A stretch of DNA of 64,000 bases from Lumbricus terrestris (Eukaryota; Annelida; Clitellata; Crassiclitellata; Lumbricidae), in contig OX457038.1 of the NCBI GenBank assembly GCA_949752735.1, positions 62,691,246-62,755,245 on the forward strand, read 5' to 3'. This document shows positions 11,839-26,700 of the stretch, one piece after another. Below the pieces are notes generated by a model that was not told where the DNA came from, did not search any database, and worked only from the letters and a program-made list of their open reading frames with translations. How positions within the stretch are numbered: position 1 is the stretch's first letter; each line of letters starts with the position of its first letter. Both the position numbers and the translations under genes were made by a program.

Positions 11839-11951
11839 ATGACGAGCTCTGTTGCGGTGGCGTCTACATTGTCGGACCCCGGCAAGTATGTTCGCAGTCC
11901 ACGGTTGCACGACAGCGGAGTGGGATCACTCGGCAGCGAGTCGGACACTAG
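11832..11951 (+). promoter_or_regulatory. Upstream ORF overlapping the TBC1D1/4 start codon
   Basis: An ATG at 11832, seven bases before the main start, opens a 39-codon frame that ends at TAG 11949-11951 inside exon 1. Its start context is weaker (C at -3) than that of the main ATG (A at -3), so leaky scanning would be expected. Functional use is inference. Confidence 0.4.
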
Positions 11952-14900
11952 TCCCATCGGCGTGCACTCCACAATGGCCCCGGTTGTAGGCCACACCCGT
12001 AGTGGAGACTACGGCAACGATCACGCCATTTCGTCGCTCTCGAGTGCTCCACCGGATTTGTTCACGGTTTGCTATCTTGGGGAGTATACCCTTGATCGAC
12101 GATACACCCAGTCGATGCTGCCATGGGTGATGGCTGAAGTGCGGCGAAGGGGAACGGGGCAGATGGTTGGCCTTGCTGTGGAGCTGACCCTACTTAGGGC
12201 AAGATCGTTGAACTCCAACCAAGTTCTCTTTGAACATAAACTGCAGACGATGACGAGATTTGCAAAGACACTGCGAGATGTGAGGTGCTTCTCGTATCTG
12301 ACGAGGCCTAATGTTGATGCTGCTTTTACATGCCATGTGTATCAGGCCGACGACGAAGGAACGGTGAGTGAAAAAATAGCATCACGAGATCAGGGTGTGC
12401 GTATCGCAGATTGACAGGATGCATTTTTTATAGCTACTGTTCATATGTAATTTTGTATACTAGCTTTGTATTTTTTACATACATGATCACTGAACAGGTG
12501 TATCAATAAAAACGTATGTTGTTTTTGCATTTGCTGTGGCAGGCTTTTTAGGTCATGAGTACGTCGACTTGCCTCTTCCATTTCTCACTGCTCTCTACAA
12601 CCATCCATTTTTGAATGGAGCTCTACAACCATCGCAGAAGCATTCAATTCTGGTTCCTGTCCTCAAGCTTAGTGGACTTAACTCATCCAACCATGTCACG
12701 GGCACATCTTCTAATTCGGTCATGTCTCAGGCTTTATGCTGGATGTGCTCCACTGTTTCCCTCTCAAGCAACGACTAGTTCCGGATCGTTTTGGTTTGGC
12801 GGTCATTGTTAGGTCGCTCTCTTTGCTCTGCTGAGCAGGGTTTGCTCATCATCCCGTTTGCCTTCAAAGCTACCAAGCAGAATTGTGCCTTCTTGTTGAT
12901 TGGGCCCTTGCTTTGAACATGATTCCTTTGGTACTGCGCTTATCTCCCAGGGTCCAGGACCCACTCTGACTCTTTCCATGCACAGTTGCACACCTCAAAA
13001 CTGTCCTCTTTAACCATGCTGTTGTCGGGAGCGCTTCCGAGTCGTCATTTTGAGCAGGCGCTATATAAATCCTCATAATGAGTGAATGAATGAACGAGTT
13101 AATCACTCGATCTGGAATCCACGAGTCTAAGTCGTTGCTTTATCGCCATGGAGACTACAGAAGTGTGTTGCTGTTGCTTTATGCTTCTGATGAGTTGTGT
13201 GTAAACAAGTGTTTACCTTTACGAAAGTTCACGTTTTACATATGCTTACTCTTGTTTAGGCAGTTCTGAGCTGTCCAAGTAGATTAGTTTATTTAGCATG
13301 ATACCTTCCTCCGTCACTAAGGACTTAACTAATGACTCGTTTTTTCTCCTTAGGAAAGTTCACGTTTTACATATGCTTACTCTTGTTTAGGCAGTTCTGA
13401 GCTGTCCAAGTAGATTAGTTTATTTAGCATAATACCTTCCTCCGTCACTAAGGACTTAACTAATGACTCGGTTTTTCTCCTTAGTATAGCTGCGCCCATT
13501 CTTTAAAGTCATTTCTTTTCCTCAAGATTCCATGCTAAGAGCACCTCTGCATAGTCATTATGTGAGACTTACTATAAAAATCTACAGATTTGATGCAATA
13601 TGATTGATTACATTACATTATGCGCTTGGGCTAATGACCACGCTTCCAACATTTATGTGGAGGTTTTCTGGCTTAACGAGTGATAATCATTGTAGTTATT
13701 ACATTAAGTTGAACAATCGTCAATGATTTTCCACAAAGTTGAGTTAGTGCAGTGCATTCTGAAGAAAGTGTGATTTTAACCCGAGGAAAAGAGACAATTC
13801 TAAAATACTAAGATATTTAGGGCCTACATCATACCAGACATTAAGCGTCTGGCAGGTAAGTCAGAGGCAGAGAAAAATGCATGACTGTACTTGCACTGAC
13901 AGAACCTTGACTCAGAAGGTCGTTTTACATGCATGCCATTGTTGCACTGGGTCCTAGAGTCGTCTGGATCCACCAGCTGCCATGGCAGGGCTTATTTTGG
14001 ATGCTTTTATGACTAACTGTTTCTTACTGATAAGATGGTCTCTCCTATCAGAGTTTACATAGAAAACAATGGCTAAATGCAGACTTAGAAGCCGGAGAAA
14101 ATCCTGATTCATGATTCAACGAAGCCTCTGTAGCCAGACATCTCTGGTTACCATCTCTTGTTCTGCTGTGGTGTAATGTCTGACTAAGGCAGACGCTTTG
14201 CATGTCTCTGTCCTCTCAATCTGAATAATCACGATGATGATGACTACAACGATGATGACGATTGCAACAAAAACAACGACAACAACATTTTTTTGATTTT
14301 TACACAAGTTGTCATGACCACAGCTTGAATTCTGCTGCTTGTCTGACTGTGGTGCACATTGCTAGACGGTCATTCATTAAATGAAGAAGAAATGCTAGCC
14401 CTGATAGGAAGTGTGCTTGCAAACATTAACAGCTTCACTCTCTTAGTCTACTATACCCGAGAGGGTGAGTTGCCTGTCTGAAGAAAAAAACACAGCTCAG
14501 GCAATTCGCTTTAGTCTGAACACACAAGACAATTCCCTACAGATATTTGCAAAGATCTGCTGATTTTATCAGAGTCTGCATTGGTGTAAGCTCGTCTTGA
14601 GTATTGAACTGGGGGAGGCAATTGTAGCTCCCCCGATTCTCATCTTTATAGCTTCTGCAACTATGCCTACTGGGTACTTCTCCTTGCCCTGCTTTGGCGA
14701 TGAGCTGCTTTTTAGGACGCGGACCGTGTCATTAAAGCGTTGAATTACTTGCCGAATTGAGAGGCAACTAGCCTTCTTAGATGCTATTCTGTTTGCTAAC
14801 TTGTATTAAATATCTGACGGTTTCATTGAGGAATTGCAGTTAAGTTAAATAAAAATTTTACCATTTCAAACGTTATAAGAAAAAAATCACCAGTGTCGTC

Positions 14901-17900
14901 AAAGTTGCAAGAATGATTTTGAGGAAATTTGAAGACTTTGGCAAGATTAAATTTTGCCACTTATTTAAATGTGAATTTAGAGTTCTTAGTTTGCATTCAA
15001 GTGAAAATGAGATCTTGCTCTTCCCAAAGTTTATAAACTGAAATGTTATAAATTTTAAATCTGTTGAATTGTGAATGTAAAGCCAGAAGCTTTCTCGCTG
15101 TGGAAATTTCCATGGCGTCTTACATAAATCTATGAGTGGCCTAATGTTATAATGTGGATAGTAGCTTTGCAAGAACATCCAGATTGTGATTGTGCTGTCT
15201 AACAATTGAAGAGCCTTGTTCAGATTTATTTCAAATCTTGTATTTACACTTCTTTTATCTTGTTACTGTTTGAAGAGAATCACTTCAAATGTTTACGTAT
15301 TAGAACACACCTGCCTCTTATAGATATGTGTAGTTGATAAGACTTTCAGCGTAATCATACCAATACCATGTAATATTAGCAGTAATGGTAGTGCCAATAA
15401 TAACAGTATTTCTAATAGTATTTGTAATAGGTTTGTAAAGGTTTTTGCCATGTGCTCTCAGTACTACACTTCTCATCTCTAAACAGTGAAAACTTACAGT
15501 TGTTTCTTATTATTAATTTTTCTTCTCCAACTGGCAATATATCGCCTTGCCTTTTATTCAGATGTCAATTTGTATCTCATGTCATACATATCATAGCCTT
15601 ACTTTGTATCTGGTTGCCCATCCTTGTTTTGCAGCCTCATTGGAATTGCAAATTTCCATGATTCGCTCCTCTATTCCTTTATTGATTGATTTCATCTTTT
15701 TTTACTGACCACGGCTCTGTGTCGCCAACCCTACGCAAATTGACTTGCAAAAACTGTGGCTTCCATGCAATTGCGATGTATCTCGCTGGCATATTATTCA
15801 CGCAGCTTTGCGATAAATTGGAAGTTTACGATCGAAAATTGGTTTTTGCCACTGATTCGTGTTTTCCACCTACATCAACAAATTCCATTTCATGTAGTAA
15901 TTTGCTTTCTTTTTGGGTATAAATTTGGCTGTTTATGGCGAATAGATGCAGCGGAACTTCATTGGTTGATGTAGGTTTGTGGTTGGGATGTTTTTATGAC
16001 CCCTTATATAGGAACTGTGCAGTGGATATGAATCAATGTAATCTGGAAAGCGACTTCAAAAGAAGCTGATGATGGTTTGAGTTTGTTGTGATGGGAAATG
16101 TCCTTTTGTTCATTTATCGAGTTTTTTTTTAATTCCCCATTCAATCATCAGACTTTTATTCATTCATTCTTTTATTATGTCTTTCATTTATCCGTCCACC
16201 CACTCAGCCATCCATCCCTCCATTGATCCATTTATTTATTCATTCCTTCGTCTACACAATTATCCGTCCACTGAACCAGCCATCCATTCACCAGCCCCCG
16301 ATCCCAACAGTAGCAGGGAAAGAGAGCATTAATAAAAGCTGAGTGTTATTTTATATTGATGTAATGGGGACAGAAGTATTGGCAAACAGCAAATAGTCTG
16401 GCCTAAGTTCAGTTGTGTCTGCTGCTGTCATACATTAACTCAGTGGCTCTTGTGGCTCATTGTTTACAACTACCAGAGAGTGTTTACATTTAGCATTCTA
16501 CTTCATCATGTAAATATATGCAATAAATACTAAATACACACATACAGTTATACATGGGGCCCACATACATTCTCACATAATATACAAATGCACACATGCA
16601 TATAACGTATATAATATATATAGCCTATATATATATTGTATATATAAGTAGTTTATGCACAGCACACACATACACCTACAGTTATAAATGACATATGAAA
16701 ACTTTGTGTACAGGACATTGTACATAGTGTACTTTGTCTTGTAATGTACTAGATCTGACTGTTACAGAACCAAGTTTTGGTAAATTTCTAAATTCCCGAT
16801 CCGTTGTTCAGCATTAACTTGTTCAGTGATTGTAATCTCATCTGTTCTTACAACTTTTGCAGCGCCGTTTGTCAAATGATACTCCATTGAGTCAATCCAT
16901 TGATTCAAATAAAACTCTGATGCAAATGTGCAGACATTTTTAGACCCTATCATTTAGTAATCAGACGTTTTGGATGACCATCTGTCATTATAAAGATTCT
17001 TATAAAGACATGCAAACAGTCATCGTGTTTTTTTTAGAAATATGCTATTTATGACTACTTGACTACATATGCCTCACACACCTATGTTGAATCATATGCC
17101 TCACACACCTATGGTCTTGTAGTGGGCCTCTGGAAAAATGATGGCTAGGAATTCCCTTCCCCAGCTTGCTTTTTCTTCAGCAAAATATGGCATATTACTT
17201 ATTCAGACACTCCAGTCATTCTCCCCCAGTGTAGATGATCTTCTTCCTAGCTACTGTTACTCTTGTCACATGTGGCAAACATAGTTAATAGTTATGCAAG
17301 TTTTATTATTGCAAGGCTTTGACGGTTTTCTTTTTTCAACGTGCTTGTGATATTTGTAATAATTTAAAGTAATAAATTTTTCATCAATGCAAACATTTTC
17401 TCTTTAGTGGATTGATATTAACACAGCACAGGTCGCTTCAAAATGTTTATATATGGAAATTTATGTAGAGGCGCTTAAAACAAATCTGTGTGTATTTGGA
17501 TTTTTATTTTGCCTTTTTGGAATGTTTTTATCTCGTTACATTTTGCCATAAATGTAGCAAGTTAATATGCAGTGTTATGCACACATACTTTAATGAAAAA
17601 AAGCATTGAATGAATTATACTTCTTGTTCTGGTTCTTCATTATTCTGTGTGTACCATTCTGTGTATCCCTTTTTATCCCTGAAACATATTTGTGCACTAC
17701 ATTTTGTAATATTTGTTTAGAGCAACAAATGAGCATTTGAAATGAATCTGATTACGTGTTAAATTGTGCTCCAAATAAACAACGTCTGGTGCTGTTAAAT
17801 GTCGAACACAGGTCCAGCTCCTGTTTGATTCCATCCGAAAGGCTTCCCTGAGCGCAGTTCGCTCGCAGAGCCAGTCAAGCGAAGACATGGCGCCACTTCC

Positions 17901-20746
17901 AACACCAAGTCATTCCTTCGAAGTCCTCTACGTCGGCAAGGTCGTCGTCTCAACGAAGAAGGCTCCTCCGACGTTCATCGACGACGCCGTTCTCAAATTC
18001 GACGAGTACGCGAAGATCCAGCAGAATGAAGAGGAGCAGGAAGAGCGCATACGACACGAGAGTGGTGCGAGCATCCAGAGTCTTCCTACGAATGTCGAGA
18101 AGACTGTGACGATTGGGGAGAATGAGTTGCAGGCGCAGGCATCAAAGGAACATGGATCAAGTGTTGAGGAAACGATGAGCAGCGGCTCGGAGGATGCCTT
18201 CGCGGAGTTGAGCGGCGACACCGTTCCGTCACTAGGTGTCAGCACGAGTAGCGGGTCGTCAGGCAGTTGTAACAGTGGGCTGTCGACGGCGGCGGCGCTT
18301 GACTCGAGGAGCGTGGATCCAGTTGCGAGCGTGGAGAGAGATCGCGTGAACAGGCAGCGTACGATCTCGACCGGAAGCGAGGATTCTTCTTTGGAGGCGA
18401 CTAGGAGAGGTCGGGACGGCACGGAGAGTCTCCAGAAGCAAGTGCTCCAGTCGCATGGATCATCGAAGATCCGGACGATGCTGATCCAGATCGGGCAGAG
18501 CGAACTGTCGCTCTTTAGTCTCGATCGTAAGAGCATGATCTTTGAGCGACAGTTCAAGGACATCTCCTTCTGCTCTCAGGTAGTATTATGTCTTTGTTTC
18601 TTTTGAATGGTTGATTCTTTGGTCCCTATTAGACAATGACCTTCTTTGGCTCTATTAATTCTTTTGCATTTTTCTTCAGTGCATTGCTCTGATAGTATTT
18701 AAGTAAATTATTATTATTGTGAGCTCCTTAATCAGTCCTTGTGGCCTGACTGCAGAATTTTCTTTTTTGGTTTTTGTTTCATCATCGATCTTGACTGGTT
18801 CTGTCAAAAGGATAAATTGTGATTTTCGAAGATGCAGTTGGTGCCATGTTCTTTAGGTCTAAGGATTTCACAAGTAATCAGTTTCACTTTAGTTTAGATT
18901 AGAAATTATTTTTAATGATGCTGACAAGCCCCTAAGAAAGGCAGGCTGCCTGTTTAGATCTCTCAAACAGGGCTTTCCAGTGTAATTGAGAGACTTCAAA
19001 TGGCATTACCTAAACATCCACATGTGAGCATGTACAGTTGATTAGGATTTCATTTTATATGTTTAATTGTTTATGTATGTACAATGTACACATGTATCCT
19101 GATGAGCATCAGGGGGTCAAAGGTCATGTAGAAGCTGTTGCTGCTGCGGCTGCTGATTGATAGAGATGTAAATTTATAATGAGGTACCGAGTGAGCCCGG
19201 AACTTAGTTTTTCAATGTTTCAAACGTCTGTTTTCTTCATCGTGTGACAGGGCATCACTCATCCGGAGCATTTCGGCTTCATATCACGAGCACCAGAGTC
19301 CGGAAACTTCACCTGCTACGTCTTTCGATGTGCTTCTGAATCCGTTGTGAGTTATCCTACATTCACAACCGTGATCATTGCTGCCACTGTGCATTCAGAC
19401 GACTCTTAAAACGCTTCTGGCTTAATCAACTGATGGTCATTTCGATTGAAATAATAGGCATTACAAGATCAAGAATTGTTATTTATTAGGTAAGACCAGG
19501 CCGTCAATACCTCCTCCTCGCTAAGTAAGGCAACCATAGATCAGACTGTAGTGGACACCATGTTAAGACAACGAATCTTAGGCAAGACCTAAGTGACATT
19601 AAAGGAAAGCTGACTCGCATTGTGTTGCTTGAGCTCAGCTTCTCTTATCTCAGTTGATTTCAACAAGCATAGAGAACCAATACAAGTTGTTGGTGCTGTT
19701 ATGTGAGACACACTAGTAGCTGACTGGTTAGAGTGCTTTCCTTGTGGTGCAAAGACTGCTTGTTCTAATCTCCAATGAAATGACTACTGTTTAGGGCCCT
19801 CGTGCAAGTCCTTAACTAATGATTGCTCATTGCCATTAATTGATACCTCATTATTATATAGGATGGATGGATCCGATTTGACCAGGGTCTATGACAACAG
19901 AGGCCGTTACCCTGGACAGAAATTTGCTCGGCATATTACAGCACTTAAGAGTTTATGATTAGAGATGTTTAGTTATTTACATAAAATTACATAGGAATTA
20001 TGGCAATAGTAGTAACACTGGCTGAATGTATGTAGCTGCGCCGGTTTCAAATCATTTTGAATGCATATATATCCAGGTGGAAGAAGTGATGCTGACCCTG
20101 AAACAAGCCTTCCAGTCGGCCTTTGAACAGAGCGGAAAGAGTCTCATCATCTGTGAACTTTGTCCCATGCACCAACTGCACAAGCTCTGCCACGACATTG
20201 ATCGTAAGTCCGCTGTCATTGATATAAGTAGATACATTTATACACACATGTAGAGCATTGACAGAACTTTATAAGTATAATTAGAGAGGATCATTGGTGG
20301 TTTAGTCAAATTATTCAAAATTATCAGAAACCATTAAGCATGGTTGAAAATGATATTAACTGGATTGCAAATAAGGATGAAGAATGTTAAAATGGTTTAA
20401 AGCAATAAGGAAAAGATGAGGAAGTGAAGGAAATGGTTTTAGAATTTAGTTGAATGACTAACAAATGTACAGTTGCTAGAAACAATAGGTTACTGTTAAG
20501 AAAAAATGCTCAGAAGAGATGAGAAATAGTTTAAGATTTATAGAAGTTTGCAGCCAAAACAATGATGTTAAAATTATGTAGAATTTCTAAGAGAGAAAGG
20601 ACGTCAATTAAAATGTAAGTGTTGAGTTGATCGTCGCCTGTCTGCTGTTTGCAGGAATGACGACCGAGCAGATGTGCATCACGCTTCAGCAACGCATTAG
20701 TCAGCTCACCGATCAAGATCAGGATAAGATCATGTCACAGGTTGAG
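11839..20746 (+). CDS. TBC1D1/4: TBC1D1/4 exons 1-5: two PTB domains
   Basis: Exon 1 carries a Ser/Gly-rich head, then the PTB1 strand [17 protein letters not shown], and ends after QADDEGT. Exon 2 completes PTB1 ([16 protein letters not shown]). It opens PTB2 with [18 protein letters not shown] and [13 protein letters not shown], and resumes it with [19 protein letters not shown]. Between the two PTB2 parts is a Ser/Glu/Thr-rich insertion of about 145 residues (about 243-385) with [13 protein letters not shown]. Exon 3 gives [19 protein letters not shown] and exon 4 the closing helix [19 protein letters not shown]. Intron phases are 0,0,0,1,0. In the family the PTB domains mediate protein binding and membrane localisation. 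Confidence 0.9.
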
Positions 20747-23700
20747 GTAAGGTCGACTACAGTCGTCAGCAGGGCTTTTTTAACGTGCTGTTCTACACAC
20801 AATGTGCAGCTGTAAATGAATTTGTGCAGTTGTAAAAACAAGCTTGTGCAGTGATAATCATTAGAAAAAGGTAACTGCTGCCGGTTTACAACGGAAGAGC
20901 GAAATGGAACGAAAGACTTGTGCAGTGAAAAATATGCAGTAAGGCAAAATGCAACTGGATGACTAAAAAGGTCATCAGATTTCAGATGCGTCGACTTGCA
21001 ACATTTCTCGGGAAAACCTTAAAACTTGAAACGTTTTTAATTTTTCCAAATATAACGATGTTTATTCCGTTTTTTTATTCCGTTTCCATCGTTGGGATTT
21101 GGAAACGAGGAGGATGGTCTTATATTGTGTCCGAGAAATGAATGAGAGAATAGCAGTGCATTTTTAAAAGTGACTGAATGTTAGAGACAGGTTTTCTTTC
21201 TTTGCAGAGGAATGGTCTGCAGTGTGGTCTGGAAACAGTGGAGATCATCATGACGACTTTTCTAAAGTTGTGCGAAGAAAAGCAGAGAAGTCATGTTCAC
21301 ATAAACGACACTTGTCACAGAAACGAAAAGAGTGATGTAAATCATCTTACTTATAATATCAACAGCCTGACATTGCTTTTTGTGTATAACACGTATTATT
21401 CACTGAATGATCAGTCTATCTGAAATGGGGGCCAAGTGTACTCTAGCAACTTACCCAATCAGACTAGATACCCAAAATGTTTGTCTATGTATAAAAATGA
21501 TGAAAACCAGTCGATTGTAATTTACTTAGCACCCCTTAAAATCTTTACTCATAAAATCGTCATAGTTACGATAATTCGATCTCTTGACACAACTGATGTA
21601 AAACTTTGCAGTTTCTAATCATGCTAATCTTCTAATATCCTAATCATGTGACTCGTTTTGATTTTTCTAAGCTCGTGCACAGTGTCGTTTTCTTTTACGT
21701 TGTCTGTGCTGTGGAGCTACATAAGTTGTCTTATTATTATTGATATTATTGTTATTGTTGTTGCTGTTGTTGTTGTTTAATCGACCTTATTCTTTTCTTG
21801 CAGTTTGTTCTGGCGACTGATGCCAGAAACAAGCCGTCAAAGTTCGAAAGCTTTCGAAACCTAGCCAGGAAATCGATTACAAACTCCTTAGAACACTTCC
21901 TTGGAGTAATTATTTTAATCAAATCTTATCTAATCTACTTTCTCCTGTTTCGTCCACTTTGCAGTCACGTGCTATCAGTTGATGGTTGCTTCATTTCAGG
22001 GACAGCCTAGTTGGAGGGACCATTCCTCTTCTAATATGAAAGTGAAGTTCAAATTGAGCAGATCAAGCAACCAGAAGTTGCTGCGGTGGTTAGATCGGTT
22101 GAAACAGATTACTTGCTTTTCACTAAATACATTGTTTTATATGTGAACTGTTTCCAGCTCAGAGGATTGGATTTTTTTTGTCGCTTATTTGGGCGATAAT
22201 TATTCTATTCCTTTTTTGGCCAGTCATTGCAAGCCTTAGTACTGAGACAGTTTTCTGCAGGAGGACAGTGAAGCAACCTGTAGCTTGTTTATCATATGTC
22301 TGTGTGAGGAGAAGCGTTGAGAGGTTAGATCATTGGCACATTCTTTTACAAGTATCAAGAGAAGTTAAAAGATTTAAGAAGAAATGTTGTTGATGGATTG
22401 TTGTGATTGTTCATGCAACTCAGCCAGACATTCTTTGACCTTGGTGAGACCTTGGATTTGAACGACTTTGACTGTACAGGCATGTTAATAAGTGTGATAC
22501 AATTGTATTGTGTAAAATAGAAATTAATTATTAAGCTGCTCTGTGAACTTGATGTCTTATTGTTTAGATTGTCTATTTTAGTTTCCCAGATTGGATTTAT
22601 GTAAAAGCAGTCTAATTTTAGTACAATCAGTATGGATTTGGGAATGCTTCTTGTGGTCTGGTGATCAGTAAAAGGCTTCGGATATGTTAACATGTTACTG
22701 AATGATCGTTTAGCTGTTGCACACATTATACCAGACAGTGGTGAGCTGTGTAGCTTGCCAGACAATGAAAAACTGCGCAATTCTTTAACGCGTCAGTTTT
22801 GATTGTGAGAGACATGTGTGAAAGACGAATGCTATCGGTGTTTTGAATTGATTTTTGTTGAACACAGGCACAAATTCTTAAAGAGGAATCATCTTCCAGA
22901 AGGATTGATCGAGAAAGCAATCGTAGAATCCCCGACCAATCAGAGGTAGAGGTTTCTGATGACGTCATTAGGTTATAATTGCGTATTAATTAGCCCTGTG
23001 GAGACGTCCGTAAACTGTGCTCGGTTCTTCAAGGTGGTTAAGACGGCATTGTGCAGTATGTGTGTATGAACACTTGTTATAGAGCCCCTTCAAGATTTCT
23101 ATTCAAAGGCGCTCCAGACTACACCGCGGACACTGAATCAGAGTGTCACGCCGCGGCGCATGAGCAATTGTGAGTGAAAGACTTGCTCAAGGTCCCTATG
23201 CGGCTGCTTGAGGTGGATTCAAACCCGCAACCTTCCGGCTCCATGTGATACATTAACTACTTTGACTACATGCATTGTAGATTTCTTTTTATGTTTTATT
23301 ATTGACCATACACAGGTGAGCAAATAATTTTAGAAATGTTTTCACTTTCTGTATGAAGGATTCTCACGGATCATCTTCATCAAAGCCAATGATCATGGAA
23401 GATCTTCTTAGCCATGATCATGAATCGTCGAGGATCGAAGCAGACATTCAGCTGAGGGACATTCGTCAGAGGCGCCATTCCACGCCTCACAACGTCGCCA
23501 CTGTCAGTCCAAAGTTTCGTCCGGGATTCGGTCGAAGTAACCAGCCGGAAACGGGGAACGTTGGCGGAAAATACATTCCAAGCGACAGTCCAATAAGATC
23601 GATGTATGTACCAATCTAAGGCGATCTGATCTGATCCGATCCAGACTGTTTTATCTGATCTAATTGGTTTTATCTAAAGATGTAATGTCTAGTCTGTTAA

Positions 23701-26700
23701 GTCTAAGCTAATATATCCAGTCAAATTTATTTAGTCATCATTTCCAGTCTAAGTATTCTTATTTTATCTTATCACAGTTTATGCATCATTGAATACCCGT
23801 TACATAATCAAAGTATCAAACTTTGGCTGAATACGTTTGGGATAATAGCAATCCAGCAAACCTGAGAAGTTCTCTTGAATTTGTCCAAATAAGTTACATT
23901 ACAGTGTGTCAAAAAATTCAGTTGTGTTGCATTATGTTGAAAAACTTCAAATACGAAATTTGTAAGAATTCCTTTGAGCCACTGTGGTTGGGTGCTTTTG
24001 TCATGCTGGTGTCTAGTGCACAAGACATGAACCAGTAGTGCACCAAAACTAATTGACTGTAATCATTTGAATGACCAGAAGTTCAGTTCATAAGACAGAG
24101 GCAGGCTATTAAGAATAAACAATTTAAATTGGTAAATCATGAAAATTCCCGTTGTGATTATAGGTATTTTAAAACTGTTTCTTCTGTTATTAGTTTGAAT
24201 TGTGTGCCTTAATTTTGTGTAAATATGTTGCTATTTAAATTTCTATGATCTTATTTATCCCTGGAATTCATTAGCTGGTGCAATGGTAAAGAATGTCGTT
24301 TTTATGTTTTCAAAATAAAGTCAAGAGAATCAATATTGTATATTAGAAATTTGGGGCCGAATTGAACATGACCTTATAGCTTTCATCAGCATTTTGTTGT
24401 GTGTGGTATTCAGAAACTTATGTCTTATTTGTAAATAGTTCATTTTGGTGCATCTAAACAGTATTTTATTTTAACCTGAATAACGCAAAAATTCGAATTT
24501 GTATAGTCTTTTTCTTCTTCTAGGTTTGTCAAGGTCGGCAACAATGTCGATGCGAGAAGGCGCCGAACCGGACTGACAGCGCCAAGTTCTGGTGCCTTTC
24601 GCAATTACTCGTCTGCTGGTGTGCCACCTGCCGTGCTGCAGAGTCAGAGAAGATCGTATCGCCTGAGCATCCTCAGTCGTGTCGTTTCACAGAGTGACAG
24701 CATCGGCTTCACAGGTGAGACTTCGTTCAGGTGTGATGTGATGACTCTTCTGTACAGGTGTGATATCAACCACGATTTTAGGTAATATTTATTTTATCAC
24801 AATAGTTATGTAAATACCTTTTATATATTTTTTTAGATTTTAAATTTTATTTCCTGAATTTGTTTCTTTAAATCCAGCTGTTTTTCGTTTTTAGATGGCG
24901 ACTTGGAGGCGAGCAGCCATTCCAAGAATCTGGCGTTGGCGGCGAAGGAACGGATGAAGGAGCTTTGGCAGAAGGCAATCTTCGACACAATACTTCTCAT
25001 CCGTATGGACAAAGAGAACAAGCTCATCGAAGAAGGTCTCACTCATTTTAACAATGACTTTTTCCTAACAATGCCTAACAATGTTGTAGTGACAACTTTT
25101 AATCGAAATTTTGAATGAGTTTCTTAAACTGATTTTTACCGATTAGATTTCAACTGTACTTCCCGACTGACAGCTCATCTTTCGTATGGTTTCGCTTGAA
25201 GCAGCCATCAATTGATATCTTGTGCTTTATGATGGAGGCACTATAGAAGTCATTGGATTAAATATGACTCAGATGATGTGAAGGATGATGACGGTGCTGC
25301 TTCTGATTGTGGGGGGTCTGGTATTTGTTAGCTGTGAATGAAAGTTTGTTGGTTGTGACTTTCTCTTGTAATATATATAAAAATATTATACACACATATA
25401 TATATATATATAATATAGAACCATAGCATAAATTATGCTTGTGAGGTATACTTTTGAGAGGTGTGTTATTAGTGTTATAAAATTGCCTGACACTACAGAC
25501 ATATATTTATATACTGTGTAGGTGATGGTGGTAAAGATTTTGATTCTTTCACAAACGTGATGATAAATCAATTTTCATTTATTGACGTATACGCGACTGT
25601 TTAATGATGAGGAGTGATTTAGATTGGTGGTGTTTGTGATGGTGAAAGTGTGATGATATTTGGGGTATTGAATAATCGTAATCGTAATCTCTAGACTTCT
25701 ACAGCGCCCACAAAAGCCAAGTCGCAGGAACTAGCTTATTCACAGGCGCTTAATCAAAACAAAATCGATAGGCAGCGAGTCAAGTCCGGAGAGTCAGGCA
25801 GGCAGATAGATGGACGGCTAAGGCGGGTGCACGATGATGTTTAGAGTTGAAATGACGAGGGATGTGAGGAGAAGAGGAAGAATCAGGATAGGATTTGTGA
25901 AAGAGTGCTCAATGTTTTCAGTTTTGAGTGAAAGACCTGTGGGGGAGATGGCGAGAGGTGGAGTTTTGGTGAGCTCGTATGATGGGTTGGAAGTTTGCCG
26001 TAGTGCAAATATGGTGATAATGATGAAAGCAAATTGTGTGAAATCAGCAATTCATTGTCAAATCATATAAACCATAAAGAAATGTTTAACAGACTGTTAT
26101 TGTCATTTTTGCATTTAAGTTTAAATGCTTTTAAACCATGAGAGCCATATGTAGTAGAACTAATGTTGCAAGAGGGGTGCAATAATGAAAAAGGGTGTCA
26201 CTTTAGAGTAGCAGTACCTGGGGCAAGTCCTTCACTCGCAATTGCTCAGAACATCGGCGTGCAACTCTGACGCAGTGTCCATGCTGTAGTCAGGAGTGCC
26301 TCTGAGTAGAGAGCTTGAAGGGGCGCTATAACAAGTGCGCATACAACCCAAAAGAATTGCTAAATGCATGCTGTAAGGAATTAATGAATGACTTTTGCTT
26401 TTGCTGAACTTCCTTCTGTTGAACCCTACAGCTCAGAAGTTGGAGAGGGTGGATGTGAGAGAATCAAAACTTGACTATGAAGAGATCACACCCTGCCTCA
26501 AGGAAGTCACCAAGGTCTGGGAGCAGATGCTCTACTGCGAGAATCGGAGCACAACCAAGTTCAGTCTTGAACTGCTGACGAAGGCCGTCAATGATGGTAA
26601 GCTGTTGCACAATTCCTACTTGTTGATATCCACAGATCTGTTTAACATTGACGATATAACCGAGTGACCAAGTACTGGATGGCTTCATGGCTGACCTAAT

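Larger units (their letters stand above)
12364..17811. other. TBC1D1/4 intron 1 (5.4 kb) with repeat fragments
   Basis: This long intron is mostly AT-rich sequence without genes. It holds an RT fragment (12560-12720), a SINE/LINE tail (13027-13103), a 131-bp tandem duplication (13223-13484), CATC/CATT-rich low complexity (about 16150-16300) and AT dinucleotide tracts near 16610-16650. Confidence 0.7.

Noticed and set aside
17928..18563. 211-codon antisense frame over TBC1D1/4 exon 2
   Set aside because: It is the shadow of a GC-rich coding exon; the sense frame matches PTB2 and has proper splice sites.
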